A stretch of DNA of 64,000 nt, taken from CAXBES01 sp963974915. Its GTDB lineage: Bacteria; Bacteroidota; Bacteroidia; Flavobacteriales; Flavobacteriaceae. Positions 42,789 to 51,691 of the stretch are shown in pieces; position 1 is the first letter of the stretch; each line of letters begins with the position of its first letter. The stretch spans positions 1 to 64,000 of the forward strand of contig CAXBES010000015.1 of the NCBI GenBank assembly GCA_963974915.1, read 5' to 3'. A program made the position numbers and the translations under genes. The notes below the pieces were generated by a model. It was given only the letters and a program-made list of their open reading frames with translations. It was not told the origin of the DNA and searched no databases.

Positions 42789-45284
42789 TTAGTTAATTAG
42801 ACCAAATTGCTCAAAATGATGATTTAAATGTTTTCTTTCGAGCAAATACCACTCGAATCTGTTTAATTCACCAAAGACTACATTTTTTGTTCTTACCTCA
42901 GGATTATCCTTAAAAAATTGCAGATATTCTTCTCTGGCTTCTAACATTTTTTTCTTGGCTGTTTCTAGATCTGGATGCTTTAGTTTAGAAATTTCAGATT
43001 TCTCCGCAAGCGGAAAATCATACTCTTTTGGCATTGGTTTGTAATTGTATAATGTTTCGTGTGTTTTTTCCAGATATTTTTCAGGAGTAGCAATATCAAA
43101 ATCCTGAATCTCCCCTGAAGCTATTCTGTATGTATATTCTAAATGCTCGACCATTTGTTGAGGCGTCATAGCCCCCCAGTTGGGTTTTGATTCTGGAGTA
43201 AGATGATTCAAAAATTCTTCGATCTTTTCCGAAGTCATTTCAGTAAAAACCGTTTGCTTTTTTTTAACCATGGTCAGGATGGTTGCAATTGCTACTAACT
43301 CATCTTCAGTATCGAAAATTTCTACATACCATTTTACAATTCCACTCGGTAATTCGGTTCCTCTCGAATCACGATCAACTTTTTGCTTACATGTTAATCG
43401 CACATAAACTGTGTCGTTATGGTAAATTGGACGTAAAAATCTACATTCTTCCAATCCGTAGTTGGCCGCTACCGGTCCCTTATTTGGATACACAAAAAGC
43501 CCCGCAGCTGCTGCGATAATAAAATAACCATGAGCTGTTCTCTTTTCAAAAATACTTCCGTCTAGAGAGGTGATATCGGTGTGCGCATAGAAATGATCCC
43601 AGGTTAAGTTTCCGAAGTTAATAATATCGGTATCTGTTATAGTTCTATTATGTGTTTTGAGGGACATTCCGGGTTGAATATCTTCCCAATGGTAGGCAAA
43701 AGGATGTTTCTCTGCCTCTTTATAATCGGCGTTTGGCTGATAAATTCCTGTTACCTCAGTAAGTGTTGTTGGCGAACCTTGAATGGCACATCGCTGTAAA
43801 TAGTGTTTTACACCTCGCATTCCGCCCATTTCTTCTCCTCCACCGGCTCTTCCGGGACCGCCATGAATTAAATTTGGAAGCGGAGATCCGTGACCCGTAC
43901 TCTGTTTTGCACTTTCTCTATTGAGTATTAAAATCCTCCCGTGATGGGATGCCGCATTTACTGTATAATCTTTGGCGATGTTATTATCATTGGTAACAAT
44001 AGAACTAACCAACGAACCTTTCCCCATTTTAGAAAGTGTGATCGCATCTTCCAAAGTCTTATATGGCATGAGCGTACTAACCGGTCCGAAGGCCTCTGTG
44101 ACATGAGCTGCTTCGTTTTTTAAAGGATCATCTTCGCGAAGTAAAATAGGCTTTAAGAACGCTCCTTTCTTAGCATCGGCACCAATTGTTTCTACTTCGG
44201 AAAGATCTCCGTAAACAAGATCTGCTGTTTGGGTTATTTTGTTAACCTGCTCTATAACAGAGTTGCGCTGCGCATCACTCACCAAAGATCCCATTCTAAC
44301 TTCTTTTAACCGCGGATCGCCTATAGTTACTTTATCTAGCGCCTTTCCCAGTGAAATCTGCACATCTTCAACCAATTTCTCGGGAACTATTATTCTGCGA
44401 ATTGCTGTACATTTCTGTCCGCATTTTACAGTCATTTCATTTCTCACTTCCTTGATAAACAGGTCGAATTCGGGGGTACCCGGAACAGCATCTTCTCCTA
44501 AAATTGCTGCGTTCAACGAATCTGCTTCCATTGTAAATGGCACCGACTCTTCTATTAGCTGCGGATGGTTTTTAAGCTGCCTTCCTACTTTAGCGGAACC
44601 TGTAAAAGTAATGACGTCTTGCGATTGAACCGTGTCTAAAATAGATTTAGCCGTACCGCTAATGAGCTGCAAAGAACCTTCGGGAAGAATCCCTGAAGCG
44701 ATAATTTCTCTAACCACCGCTTCGGTTAAATAAGCGGTTTGTGGTGCCGGTAGTACTACGGCCGGCATTCCTGCCATCCAATTCACTGCACATTTTTCTA
44801 ACATTCCCCAAACCGGGAAGTTAAAGGCATTAATGTGTACCGCAACTCCTTCGCGAGGGACCATAATATGATGTGCCATAAAGCGTCCGCCGCGAGAAAG
44901 ATCTATTGGGTCACCTTCAACGTGATAAGACTGATTTGGAAAGAGTTTCCGAAGAGAAGCATTGGCAAATAGATTCCCAAAACCACCTTCAATATCGATC
45001 CAGCTATCAATTTTAGTAGCACCAGTTCTATAACTCAATTCGTAAAAGGCCTGTTTCTTTTTAACTAAGTACATTGCCAATTTCTTAAGCATGTTTCCTC
45101 GTTCCTGGAAAGTCATTTTACGCAATGTAGCACCCTTCTCACGGCCGTACTGAAGTATAGCCGGAATATCAAGTCCATTGGTGGTAACACTTGTAAAATG
45201 CTCGCCGGTAATAGAATCAAGTACGGGGGCACCATCGCCTTTTCCATCTTGCCAATGACCTTGTATGTAATGTTGTGTTTTCAT
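42789..45284 (-). CDS. paaZ: PaaZ ring-opening enzyme with an additional C-terminal domain
   Basis: 831 residues. Residues 1-520 are an aldehyde dehydrogenase with Glu253 and Cys292 (KCGQKC) as active-site residues, matching E. coli PaaZ Glu256/Cys295. Residues about 530-680 are a MaoC-like (R)-hydratase with the 'WDHFYAHTD' Asp/His pair. Together they hydrolyse oxepin-CoA and oxidise the semialdehyde. The remaining 150 residues ('MTPQQMVEHLEYTYRIASGE' to the end, with HLNHHFEQFG) look like a DUF1569/DinB-like helical domain that the about 680-residue standard PaaZ lacks. Its function is unknown. Confidence 0.92.
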   Translation of the reverse strand: MKTQHYIQGHWQDGKGDGAPVLDSITGEHFTSVTTNGLDIPAILQYGREKGATLRKMTFQERGNMLKKLAMYLVKKKQAFYELSYRTGATKIDSWIDIEGGFGNLFANASLRKLFPNQSYHVEGDPIDLSRGGRFMAHHIMVPREGVAVHINAFNFPVWGMLEKCAVNWMAGMPAVVLPAPQTAYLTEAVVREIIASGILPEGSLQLISGTAKSILDTVQSQDVITFTGSAKVGRQLKNHPQLIEESVPFTMEADSLNAAILGEDAVPGTPEFDLFIKEVRNEMTVKCGQKCTAIRRIIVPEKLVEDVQISLGKALDKVTIGDPRLKEVRMGSLVSDAQRNSVIEQVNKITQTADLVYGDLSEVETIGADAKKGAFLKPILLREDDPLKNEAAHVTEAFGPVSTLMPYKTLEDAITLSKMGKGSLVSSIVTNDNNIAKDYTVNAASHHGRILILNRESAKQSTGHGSPLPNLIHGGPGRAGGGEEMGGMRGVKHYLQRCAIQGSPTTLTEVTGIYQPNADYKEAEKHPFAYHWEDIQPGMSLKTHNRTITDTDIINFGNLTWDHFYAHTDITSLDGSIFEKRTAHGYFIIAAAAGLFVYPNKGPVAANYGLEECRFLRPIYHNDTVYVRLTCKQKVDRDSRGTELPSGIVKWYVEIFDTEDELVAIATILTMVKKKQTVFTEMTSEKIEEFLNHLTPESKPNWGAMTPQQMVEHLEYTYRIASGEIQDFDIATPEKYLEKTHETLYNYKPMPKEYDFPLAEKSEISKLKHPDLETAKKKMLEAREEYLQFFKDNPEVRTKNVVFGELNRFEWYLLERKHLNHHFEQFGLIN

Positions 45285-45363
45285 TTTAAATTATAAATTT
45301 AAATCTGAAGAATGATAAATGTACTTTTGAGGCTAATATTTTACATTTTTCAGTTTGTATTTT

Positions 45364-45966
45364 TTAAGCTCTAATTCTTAAAATTTGTCCGTTAATTTTT
45401 CCCTTCACACTTTTCAGATAAGCGTCTGTAACCTTCCGCATTGCTACGGGGGTATTTCCCGGGAAGTAATCTTTATATTTTTCGTATGCATCTTCTACCA
45501 GATCTGCTGAGACAACGTTCACTCTAATTCCATTTTTTAATTCTAAAGCGACCGCCATTACAAAGCTCTGGATCGCACCATTTACCATGGCTGCGCTGGT
45601 TGTCATATCTACTGGTTCATCGGCAAGGATTCCCGTGGTTAATGTAATGGATCCTCCTTCATTTAAATAATCTCTTCCCAATCTTACCAAATTTACCTGT
45701 CCCATCATTTTACTCTTAATACCTATATAGAAATCTTCTTCGGAAAGGTTATCGAATTTATCCCATTTGGCATCTCCCGCCACATTTATAATTGCATCAA
45801 CCTTCCCCACTTTCTGAAACATTTCAGAAATAGAATTAGAATTGGATATATCTACGGTAACATCGCCCGAAGTTCTACCCGCCACAACGACTTCATGTTT
45901 TTCAGAAAAACGCTCGGTAACCGTTTTCCCGATAGTTCCATTTCCTCCTATTATCAATATTCTCAT
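45364..45966 (-). CDS. Short-chain dehydrogenase-like protein without the catalytic Tyr-Lys
   Basis: 200 residues with a Rossmann fold: 'IIGGNGTIGKTV' (5-16), 'VDAIINVAG' (about 56-64) and 'ITLTTGIL'. At the place where YxxxK is expected there is 'TSAAMVNGAIQSFV', with neither Tyr nor Lys. It resembles a known atypical SDR group with 'SAMVNGALEGF'-type motifs. So it may bind NAD(P) without classical catalysis. It overlaps paaJ by 4 bp, so it belongs to the operon, although no standard paa gene corresponds to it. Confidence 0.8.
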   Translation of the reverse strand: MRILIIGGNGTIGKTVTERFSEKHEVVVAGRTSGDVTVDISNSNSISEMFQKVGKVDAIINVAGDAKWDKFDNLSEEDFYIGIKSKMMGQVNLVRLGRDYLNEGGSITLTTGILADEPVDMTTSAAMVNGAIQSFVMAVALELKNGIRVNVVSADLVEDAYEKYKDYFPGNTPVAMRKVTDAYLKSVKGKINGQILRIRA

Positions 45967-47177
45967 ACGTTTACATTTTCAATGATAGCAGCATACCCTT
46001 GTCCCACGCCAATACACATTGTAACCAATGCATATTTTTTTCCTTTTTCCTGTAGCTCCAGAGCTGCTGAATAGGCAATTCGCGCACCTGTAACACCTAA
46101 AGGATGCCCAATAGCGATGGAGCCTCCATTCGGATTGATCCGTGGATCGTTATCTTTTAATCCCCATTCGCGAATACAGGCCAGAGCTTGTGAAGCGAAG
46201 GCTTCATTCAATTCGATGATATCCATATCCTCCATGGTCAATCCCGCTTTTGCGAGAGCTTTATTGGAAGCTTCTACCGGACCAATACCCATGATTCTGG
46301 GCTCAACGCCAACAACTGCAGAGCTTACAATTCTTGCTAAAGGTTTTAAGTTGTATTTTTTTACAGCATCTTCAGAAGCGATTATCGTTGCTGCCGCTCC
46401 ATCGTTCAAGCCAGATGAATTCCCAGCCGTAACGCTTCCTCCCTCTTTTTTAAAAGCACCTCTCAGTTTACCGAGTACTTCTAAGGTAGTGGAAGGCTTT
46501 ATAAATTCATCGTCCTTAAAAATAATTGGATCTTTTTTTCGCTGCGGAATTTCGACAGGTACAATTTCTTTAGCCAAACGTCCGTTTTTTTGTGCTTCTG
46601 AAGCTTTCATCTGACTCCAGTATGCGAATGCATCCTGGTCTTCGCGGGATATATTGTATTTCTCTACCAGGTTTTCGGCAGTATTCCCCATTCCATCGGT
46701 ACCATACATTTGCTGCATCTTCGGATTCACAAAACGCCAACCGAAACTTGAATCGTACATTTTAGCGTCATTTCCGAAGGCGGAAGAAGGCTTAGCGATT
46801 ACATAAGGTCCGCGAGTCATATTCTCTACACCCCCGGAGATAAACAGATCGCCGTCACCGGCTTTTATCGCTCTATTGGCATGAATAATTGCCGAGAGTC
46901 CGCTGCTGCACAGTCTGTTGACTGTTTCACCGGGAACTGTGAAAGGCAGTCCTGCCAGCAGCAGCGACATACGAGCAACATTGCGGTTATCTTCCCCTGC
47001 CTGATTCGCACAGCCCATAATAACATCGTCATAGGCTTCTTTTGGGATACTCGGATTTCTCTTTACTACTTCCGAAATTACCAAAGCTCCAAGATCATCT
47101 GTACGAACAGCGCCTAGTGTTCCTTTATAATTTCCTATTGGAGTTCGCACTCCGTCTATGATATATGCTTGTTTCAA
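45963..47177 (-). CDS. paaJ: 3-oxoadipyl-CoA / 3-oxo-5,6-dehydrosuberyl-CoA thiolase
   Basis: 404 residues. The thiolase cysteine is in 'NRLCSSGLSAIIHANRAI', with 'GHPLGVTGAR' and 'CIGVGQG' supplying the His and second Cys. 'NRNVARMSLLLAGLPFTVPG' and 'RTPIGNYKGTLG' are typical of PcaF/PaaJ. It cleaves the last beta-keto acids of the pathway to acetyl-CoA and succinyl-CoA. No ATG is available. The TTG at 47177 gives the family start (KQAYIIDGVRTPIG); a TTG at 47204 would add nine poorly conserved residues. Confidence 0.93.
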   Translation of the reverse strand: MKQAYIIDGVRTPIGNYKGTLGAVRTDDLGALVISEVVKRNPSIPKEAYDDVIMGCANQAGEDNRNVARMSLLLAGLPFTVPGETVNRLCSSGLSAIIHANRAIKAGDGDLFISGGVENMTRGPYVIAKPSSAFGNDAKMYDSSFGWRFVNPKMQQMYGTDGMGNTAENLVEKYNISREDQDAFAYWSQMKASEAQKNGRLAKEIVPVEIPQRKKDPIIFKDDEFIKPSTTLEVLGKLRGAFKKEGGSVTAGNSSGLNDGAAATIIASEDAVKKYNLKPLARIVSSAVVGVEPRIMGIGPVEASNKALAKAGLTMEDMDIIELNEAFASQALACIREWGLKDNDPRINPNGGSIAIGHPLGVTGARIAYSAALELQEKGKKYALVTMCIGVGQGYAAIIENVNV

Positions 47178-47193
47178 ATTGAAAATTTTAAAT

Positions 47194-47243
47194 GTAAAAT
47201 GCAAAAGTTTAAAGTTTTTATTCTTTAATATTCAGCATTTTAC
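47194..47243. repeat. Inverted repeat near the paaJ start
   Basis: A 9-bp inverted repeat (GTAAAATGC 47194-47202, GCATTTTAC 47235-47243) with a 32-base AT-rich loop between the four-helix-bundle gene and paaJ. It may be a weak hairpin in the operon mRNA or an insertion scar. Confidence 0.4.
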
Positions 47244-47259
47244 GGTTTATATTCCTAAC

Positions 47260-47619
47260 TCAGCGAGTTGTTGTTTTAATGCTTGATGTAAATATAGCAA
47301 CCAGCTCATTACACTCCTTTTTAATTACTTCGAATGAACTTATCTGACTAACCAGTTTCGAAGCTTCAATAATTTCCAAATTTATCTGAGATTCCCTCAA
47401 TTCCTTTAAACATATCTTCATTTTATGAATAAAGTCCTTTTTAGATCCTGCACCTTGAGCATCCCCATAGTTTAATGCCGCAGATGTCGTCGATCGGATA
47501 AGTTGTTTTGATAGATGTTCTGACGCAAAGTTCTTTTTAAATGCGCCCACCCAAATAATTACATTGGCAGAAAATCTAACTAACCGATCCTGTAGATCGT
47601 ATTTTACGACACTTTTCAC
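47260..47619 (-). CDS. Four-helix bundle protein (S23/IVP family)
   Basis: 119 residues, helical. 'DLQDRLVRFSANVIIW', 'HLSKQLIRSTTSAALNYGDA', 'KMKICLKELRESQINLEIIE' and 'ECNELVAIFTSSIKT' match the four-helix bundle family (TIGR02436) also found in 23S rRNA intervening sequences. These genes often sit singly in odd places. Start codon GTG. Here it interrupts the paa genes between paaI and paaJ and has no evident role in the pathway; its function is unknown. Confidence 0.85.
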   Translation of the reverse strand: MKSVVKYDLQDRLVRFSANVIIWVGAFKKNFASEHLSKQLIRSTTSAALNYGDAQGAGSKKDFIHKMKICLKELRESQINLEIIEASKLVSQISSFEVIKKECNELVAIFTSSIKTTTR

Positions 47620-47650
47620 TTTTATATTTTAGATTTTTTGGTTTAACATT

Positions 47651-48055
47651 TTAAGTCCATTCTTTACTTGTTCTATACACTACACCTTTAAACAAAGCTA
47701 CTAGTTGGTCACCACGTCTAACTTCAACAATATTGAATCCCAGCTTAGTTTTTTGAACATCTAAAGTTGCTTCGGCTGTTAAATAATCGCCTTCTTCCAA
47801 AGCTTCAATATGATTTATGGATGTTTCTATTGACACCGCATACTTTCCGTGTGTATTGGCTGCAAATCCGAAGGCTGTATCGGCCAGAGAATAGCTAATT
47901 CCGCCGTGTGCTTTGTTCATGCTATTGAGCATTTCCTTTCTAATTGTCATTGCAACTTTACATCGCCCTATTTCACATTCTAAAATTTCAATCCCCAACC
48001 AGCTACTAAAAGCATCTTGCGAGAGCATTTTATGAGGTATTTTAGTTCCTTCCAT
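47651..48055 (-). CDS. paaI: Hydroxyphenylacetyl-CoA thioesterase-type hotdog protein
   Basis: 134 residues, hotdog fold. The motif 'AHGGISYSLADTAFGFAAN' (about 49-67) contains the catalytic Asp/Ser region of PaaI thioesterases. It is thought to remove dead-end CoA esters and free CoA. It starts 1 bp after paaH. Confidence 0.9.
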   Translation of the reverse strand: MEGTKIPHKMLSQDAFSSWLGIEILECEIGRCKVAMTIRKEMLNSMNKAHGGISYSLADTAFGFAANTHGKYAVSIETSINHIEALEEGDYLTAEATLDVQKTKLGFNIVEVRRGDQLVALFKGVVYRTSKEWT

Positions 48056-48056
48056 T

Positions 48057-49229
48057 TTAGAAAAAAGTTTTATTATCTCTAGTCATTTTCCGAAGCAAGG
48101 GCGAACACCGATATCGATCTTCATGGTATTCGTTGTAAAGAGCATCCAGTTTTTCAACGCACCAATCAATTCCTCTGTCATCGGCCCAGGCGAGTAATCC
48201 TTTAGGGTAGTTTACTCCTTTTGTCATTGCATTATCAATATCCTCGGCCGAGGCGATATTCCAGAACAGGGCATCTGCTGCTTCATTAATGAGCATTACC
48301 AAAACCCTGTCGAATATTCTTTGTAACAATTCATCCGGATGTGATTTCTCACTCACGTTCGAAATGATCTTCCCGCTTTCATCATACTTATAATATCCTC
48401 TGCCACTCTTCCGCCCTAAAAATCCGGCTTCGGCGAAGCGTTTTTGTGTGAACGCCGGTTTATATCGAGGATCGTAATAAAAGGCTTCAAAAACTGTCTC
48501 CGTAACGGTATAATTAACATCGTTTCCAATAAAATCCATTAACTCAAATGGTCCCATTCTAAAACCACCTTTACTTTTCATTGCCATGTCGATAGTATCG
48601 AAATCGGCAATTCCCTCTTCATAAATGCGTAAGGCCTCACCATAAAAAGGCCGAGCCACCCTATTAACAATGAAACCCGGAGTATCTTTAGCAATGGCTA
48701 CTACTTTACCCCAATGTTTTATAGTCTTAACCGAATTGTTCAAGGTTTCTTCGGAAGTCTGTATCGCCGGAATTACCTCTACAAGTTTCATAAGTGGCGC
48801 CGGATTAAAAAAATGAATTCCCACACACCTACCTGGTTCTTCCAATGATGATGCAATAGAAGCAACCGATAACGAAGACGTATTTGAAGCGATTATACAT
48901 TCTTTCGAAACATAACTTTCCAGTTCCTGAAAAACCTTCTTTTTTATCTCTAAATTTTCAATAATTGCTTCAATTGTGAGCTGAGACTTACCTAATTCTT
49001 CTAAGGAATTTACATATGAAATATTACCAACTATTCGCGATTTCTCTGCTTTATCAATACGCCCTTTCTCCACCAATCTATTAAGGATCTTTAAAAGTGC
49101 TTTTTCCGCGCGTTCAAGGGCTTCGGCATTAGTATCATATATTTTAACCACACAGCCTGCCGTTGCAGCTACTTGTGCAATTCCGCTCCCCATGGTTCCC
49201 GAACCAATTATACCTACATTCTTAATCAT
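48057..49229 (-). CDS. paaH: 3-hydroxyacyl-CoA dehydrogenase of phenylacetate degradation
   Basis: 390 residues. An N-terminal NAD-binding domain (GSGTMGSGIAQVAATAG, 9-25), 'HFFNPAPLMKLVEV' with the catalytic His near 138, and two C-terminal 3HCDH domains. It oxidises 3-hydroxyadipyl-CoA. It directly abuts paaG and is 1 bp from paaI. Confidence 0.93.
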   Translation of the reverse strand: MIKNVGIIGSGTMGSGIAQVAATAGCVVKIYDTNAEALERAEKALLKILNRLVEKGRIDKAEKSRIVGNISYVNSLEELGKSQLTIEAIIENLEIKKKVFQELESYVSKECIIASNTSSLSVASIASSLEEPGRCVGIHFFNPAPLMKLVEVIPAIQTSEETLNNSVKTIKHWGKVVAIAKDTPGFIVNRVARPFYGEALRIYEEGIADFDTIDMAMKSKGGFRMGPFELMDFIGNDVNYTVTETVFEAFYYDPRYKPAFTQKRFAEAGFLGRKSGRGYYKYDESGKIISNVSEKSHPDELLQRIFDRVLVMLINEAADALFWNIASAEDIDNAMTKGVNYPKGLLAWADDRGIDWCVEKLDALYNEYHEDRYRCSPLLRKMTRDNKTFF

Positions 49230-50012
49230 TTATTTTCCTTTAAAAACCGGTTTTCTTTTCTCAACAAAGGCATTCACCCCTTCATTATAATCTTCACTTT
49301 GTGCTGCTTCTATTTGAAGTTTCGATTCTAGATCTAATTGTGCGTTAAGGTCATTCGTTAATGATTCGTTCAACAAACGCTTAGTCATTCCCAGAGCCTT
49401 AGTTGGCATTTTAGCTAAATGCTCGGCAAGGACTTGCGTTTCAGCATTAAAATCTTCGGGAGAAATAACTTTGTAGATCATTCCCAGCTTTTCGGCTTCT
49501 TCGGCAGTAACTTTATCTCCTAACATCATTAAGGCAGATGCCTTCTGAAACCCAATTAATCGTGGTAAGAAAAAGGTTCCGGCGCTATCTGGAATCAATC
49601 CTATTTTACTGAAAGCCTGTATAAACGAAGCTCTTTCCGAAGCAATCACTATATCGCAAGCTAAGGCGATATTTGCACCCGCTCCCGCAGCAACCCCATT
49701 CACGGCAGCAACGATCGGTTTTTCTATAATACGAATCTTTTGTATTATAGGATTGTAATGCTCTTCGAGAATCTTTTTAAACCCCGGATTTAAATCAGGT
49801 GTGGTTACCTCCTTTAAGTCTTGTCCGGCACAAAACGCTTTTCCACTTCCGGTAATTACGATACAACGCACTTCGTTGTTATTTTCACAGGCGTCCAATT
49901 GGTCTTGAAAAAGCAACGCCATTTCCCTGTTGAAGCTGTTAAATACGTCGGGCCTATTTAATGTTAGGCTCGCGACACCGTTTTGAATTTCTATTGTTAT
50001 GCTAGTATCCAA
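49230..50012 (-). CDS. paaG: Epoxy-phenylacetyl-CoA isomerase
   Basis: 260 residues, crotonase family. 'GSGKAFCAGQDLKEV' and 'VAAVNGVAAGAGANIALACD' form the oxyanion hole; Asp is present in 'IGLIPDSAGTFFLPRLIG', as in PaaG. It isomerises ring-1,2-epoxyphenylacetyl-CoA to oxepin-CoA. The start codon is TTG at 50012; no ATG fits. Confidence 0.92.
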   Translation of the reverse strand: MDTSITIEIQNGVASLTLNRPDVFNSFNREMALLFQDQLDACENNNEVRCIVITGSGKAFCAGQDLKEVTTPDLNPGFKKILEEHYNPIIQKIRIIEKPIVAAVNGVAAGAGANIALACDIVIASERASFIQAFSKIGLIPDSAGTFFLPRLIGFQKASALMMLGDKVTAEEAEKLGMIYKVISPEDFNAETQVLAEHLAKMPTKALGMTKRLLNESLTNDLNAQLDLESKLQIEAAQSEDYNEGVNAFVEKRKPVFKGK

Positions 50013-50063
50013 ATTCTATATTTTTTAAAACCTATCTACCTAGTTCAAGGTCATATTATATTT

Positions 50064-50567
50064 TTACTTTAAACATTTAAAATAATCAAATGGCTCCAGG
50101 CAGTCGTCACATTTAAAAAGTGCTTTACAGGCTGTAGAACCAAACTGACTCACCATATGTGTATTGGTACTGCCGCACTGCGGACATTTAACCAGTTTTT
50201 TCTCACCTAGCAACACATCTTTATCATGACTTTCAGAAAGCGGACGCGCTATGCCGTAGGCTTCCATCTTTTGTAAACCGGCTTCCGAGATCCAATCGGT
50301 ACTCCATGCAGGAGCCAATACCAACTCTATCTCCACCTTTTTTCCAATCTCAGAAAAAGCTTTTTTCAGATCATCACCAATCACATCCATAGCCGGACAA
50401 CCCGAATAAGTTGGTGTAAGTTTTATGCTTACCACACCATTGTTTTCAACAGCTTCCCTAATTACCCCCAGATCCAGCACCGTTAGTACAGGAATTTCCG
50501 GATCAGAAACCGTTTGTAAAACCGGAATAAGGTTTTCCTGGATATTTGGATTTACAATGCTCAACAC
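50064..50567 (-). CDS. paaD: Phenylacetyl-CoA epoxidase subunit PaaD
   Basis: 167 residues. An N-terminal DUF59/MIP18 domain ('VSDPEIPVLTVLDLGVIR', 'SGCPAMDVIGDD') and a C-terminal zinc-like site with CPQCG near 138 and CDDC near 157. It is thought to help build the iron centre of the epoxidase. Start codon GTG. Confidence 0.94.
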   Translation of the reverse strand: MLSIVNPNIQENLIPVLQTVSDPEIPVLTVLDLGVIREAVENNGVVSIKLTPTYSGCPAMDVIGDDLKKAFSEIGKKVEIELVLAPAWSTDWISEAGLQKMEAYGIARPLSESHDKDVLLGEKKLVKCPQCGSTNTHMVSQFGSTACKALFKCDDCLEPFDYFKCLK

Positions 50568-50589
50568 TTAATGATCAATTGAATTTTTA

Positions 50590-51348
50590 TCACCATTTCA
50601 TATTGGGAAACGTCTTCTGCATATACTGAAGATCTGCTAAAATATATCCCATATGCTCTGTATGAATTCCGTCCTTGCCACCTTTTGTGAAATATTTATT
50701 TTCGGGAACCTCCAGGGTTGCTTCTTTTAATACTTCGGAAACTTTCTCGTAATATTCTTCCTTTAATTCCGAAAGATCAACAGCTACACCTAATTTTGCC
50801 ATTTCCTTGTCTGATTCAGTCATCTGAAACAATTCGTCTGTAAAACGCCAAAGATCATTGATAGCTTCCTGCATTTTATCATGACTCTCACCGGTTCCAT
50901 CCCCCAATCTTTTTACCCAATCGCTTGAAAAGCGTTTGTGATAACTCACTTCCTTAATACCTTTTTTAGCTACTGCTGCAAGATTCTCATCTTTACTATT
51001 CTGAAGCCTTTCCATTAGCATCAAATGATACACATCAAACAAAAACTGACGTGCCATCACATATCCAAAGTGAGTATTGGGTTGTTCAACAAGCAGTACA
51101 TTCTTATACTCTCTTTCGAGACGCAAAAAAGCTATGTCATCCTCGGTTTTGTTACCTCCGGCTAGTTTAGCTGCATATTGGTAATAACTGCGTGTCTGAC
51201 CTATGAGATCAAGCGAGATATTAGTTATTGCAATATCTGTTTCTAAACTTGGACCGTGACCACATAGCTCTCCCAGACGTTGCGCTAGAATAAGAGAATT
51301 ATCTGCGATCCCGAGGATGTAATTATATAAATCGTGATTTTCTTTCAT
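50590..51348 (-). CDS. paaC: Phenylacetyl-CoA epoxidase structural subunit PaaC
   Basis: 252 residues, ferritin-like helical protein ('LYNYILGIADNSLILAQRLG', 'HGPSLETDIAITNISLDLIG'). PaaC pairs with PaaA in the epoxidase core but lacks its own di-iron activity. It lies between paaB (52-bp gap) and paaD (22-bp gap). Confidence 0.95.
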   Translation of the reverse strand: MKENHDLYNYILGIADNSLILAQRLGELCGHGPSLETDIAITNISLDLIGQTRSYYQYAAKLAGGNKTEDDIAFLRLEREYKNVLLVEQPNTHFGYVMARQFLFDVYHLMLMERLQNSKDENLAAVAKKGIKEVSYHKRFSSDWVKRLGDGTGESHDKMQEAINDLWRFTDELFQMTESDKEMAKLGVAVDLSELKEEYYEKVSEVLKEATLEVPENKYFTKGGKDGIHTEHMGYILADLQYMQKTFPNMKW

Positions 51349-51400
51349 AAAAAATTTAAATCGAAACCGAAATCGATTTCAAGTTCAACTTCACATTCGT

Positions 51401-51688
51401 TTACATATGCTTCACCTCGTCCGGAAGATCGTAAAACGTAGGATGACGATACACTTTGTCCTGAGCAGGTTCAAACAGTTCTCCATTATCTTCAGGGTTA
51501 GAAGCAGTAATATGCTTACTTTCTACTACCCAAATACTAACTCCTTCGTTCCTGCGGGTGTATACATCCCGTGCGTTTTCCATAGCCATTTCAGCATCGG
51601 CTGCGTGAAGACTTCCAAAGTGCCTGTGTTCCAATCCGTTTTTACTTCGAACAAATACTTCCCATAAGGGCCAATTTTTTTTAGACAT
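51401..51688 (-). CDS. paaB: Phenylacetyl-CoA epoxidase subunit PaaB
   Basis: 95 residues, the standard small subunit: 'WEVFVRSKNGLEHRHFGSLH' and 'AENARDVYTRR'-like segments, ending in 'FYDLPDEVKHM'. It is 3 bp from paaA. A structural part of the epoxidase that turns phenylacetyl-CoA into the ring epoxide. Confidence 0.95.
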   Translation of the reverse strand: MSKKNWPLWEVFVRSKNGLEHRHFGSLHAADAEMAMENARDVYTRRNEGVSIWVVESKHITASNPEDNGELFEPAQDKVYRHPTFYDLPDEVKHM

Positions 51689-51691
51689 GAT

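Noticed and set aside
44239..44628. Plus-strand 129-codon frame opposite paaZ
   Set aside because: It is fully antisense to a conserved enzyme region and looks like a codon-bias shadow. The same holds for the antisense frames at 39774-40121 and 46117-46614.
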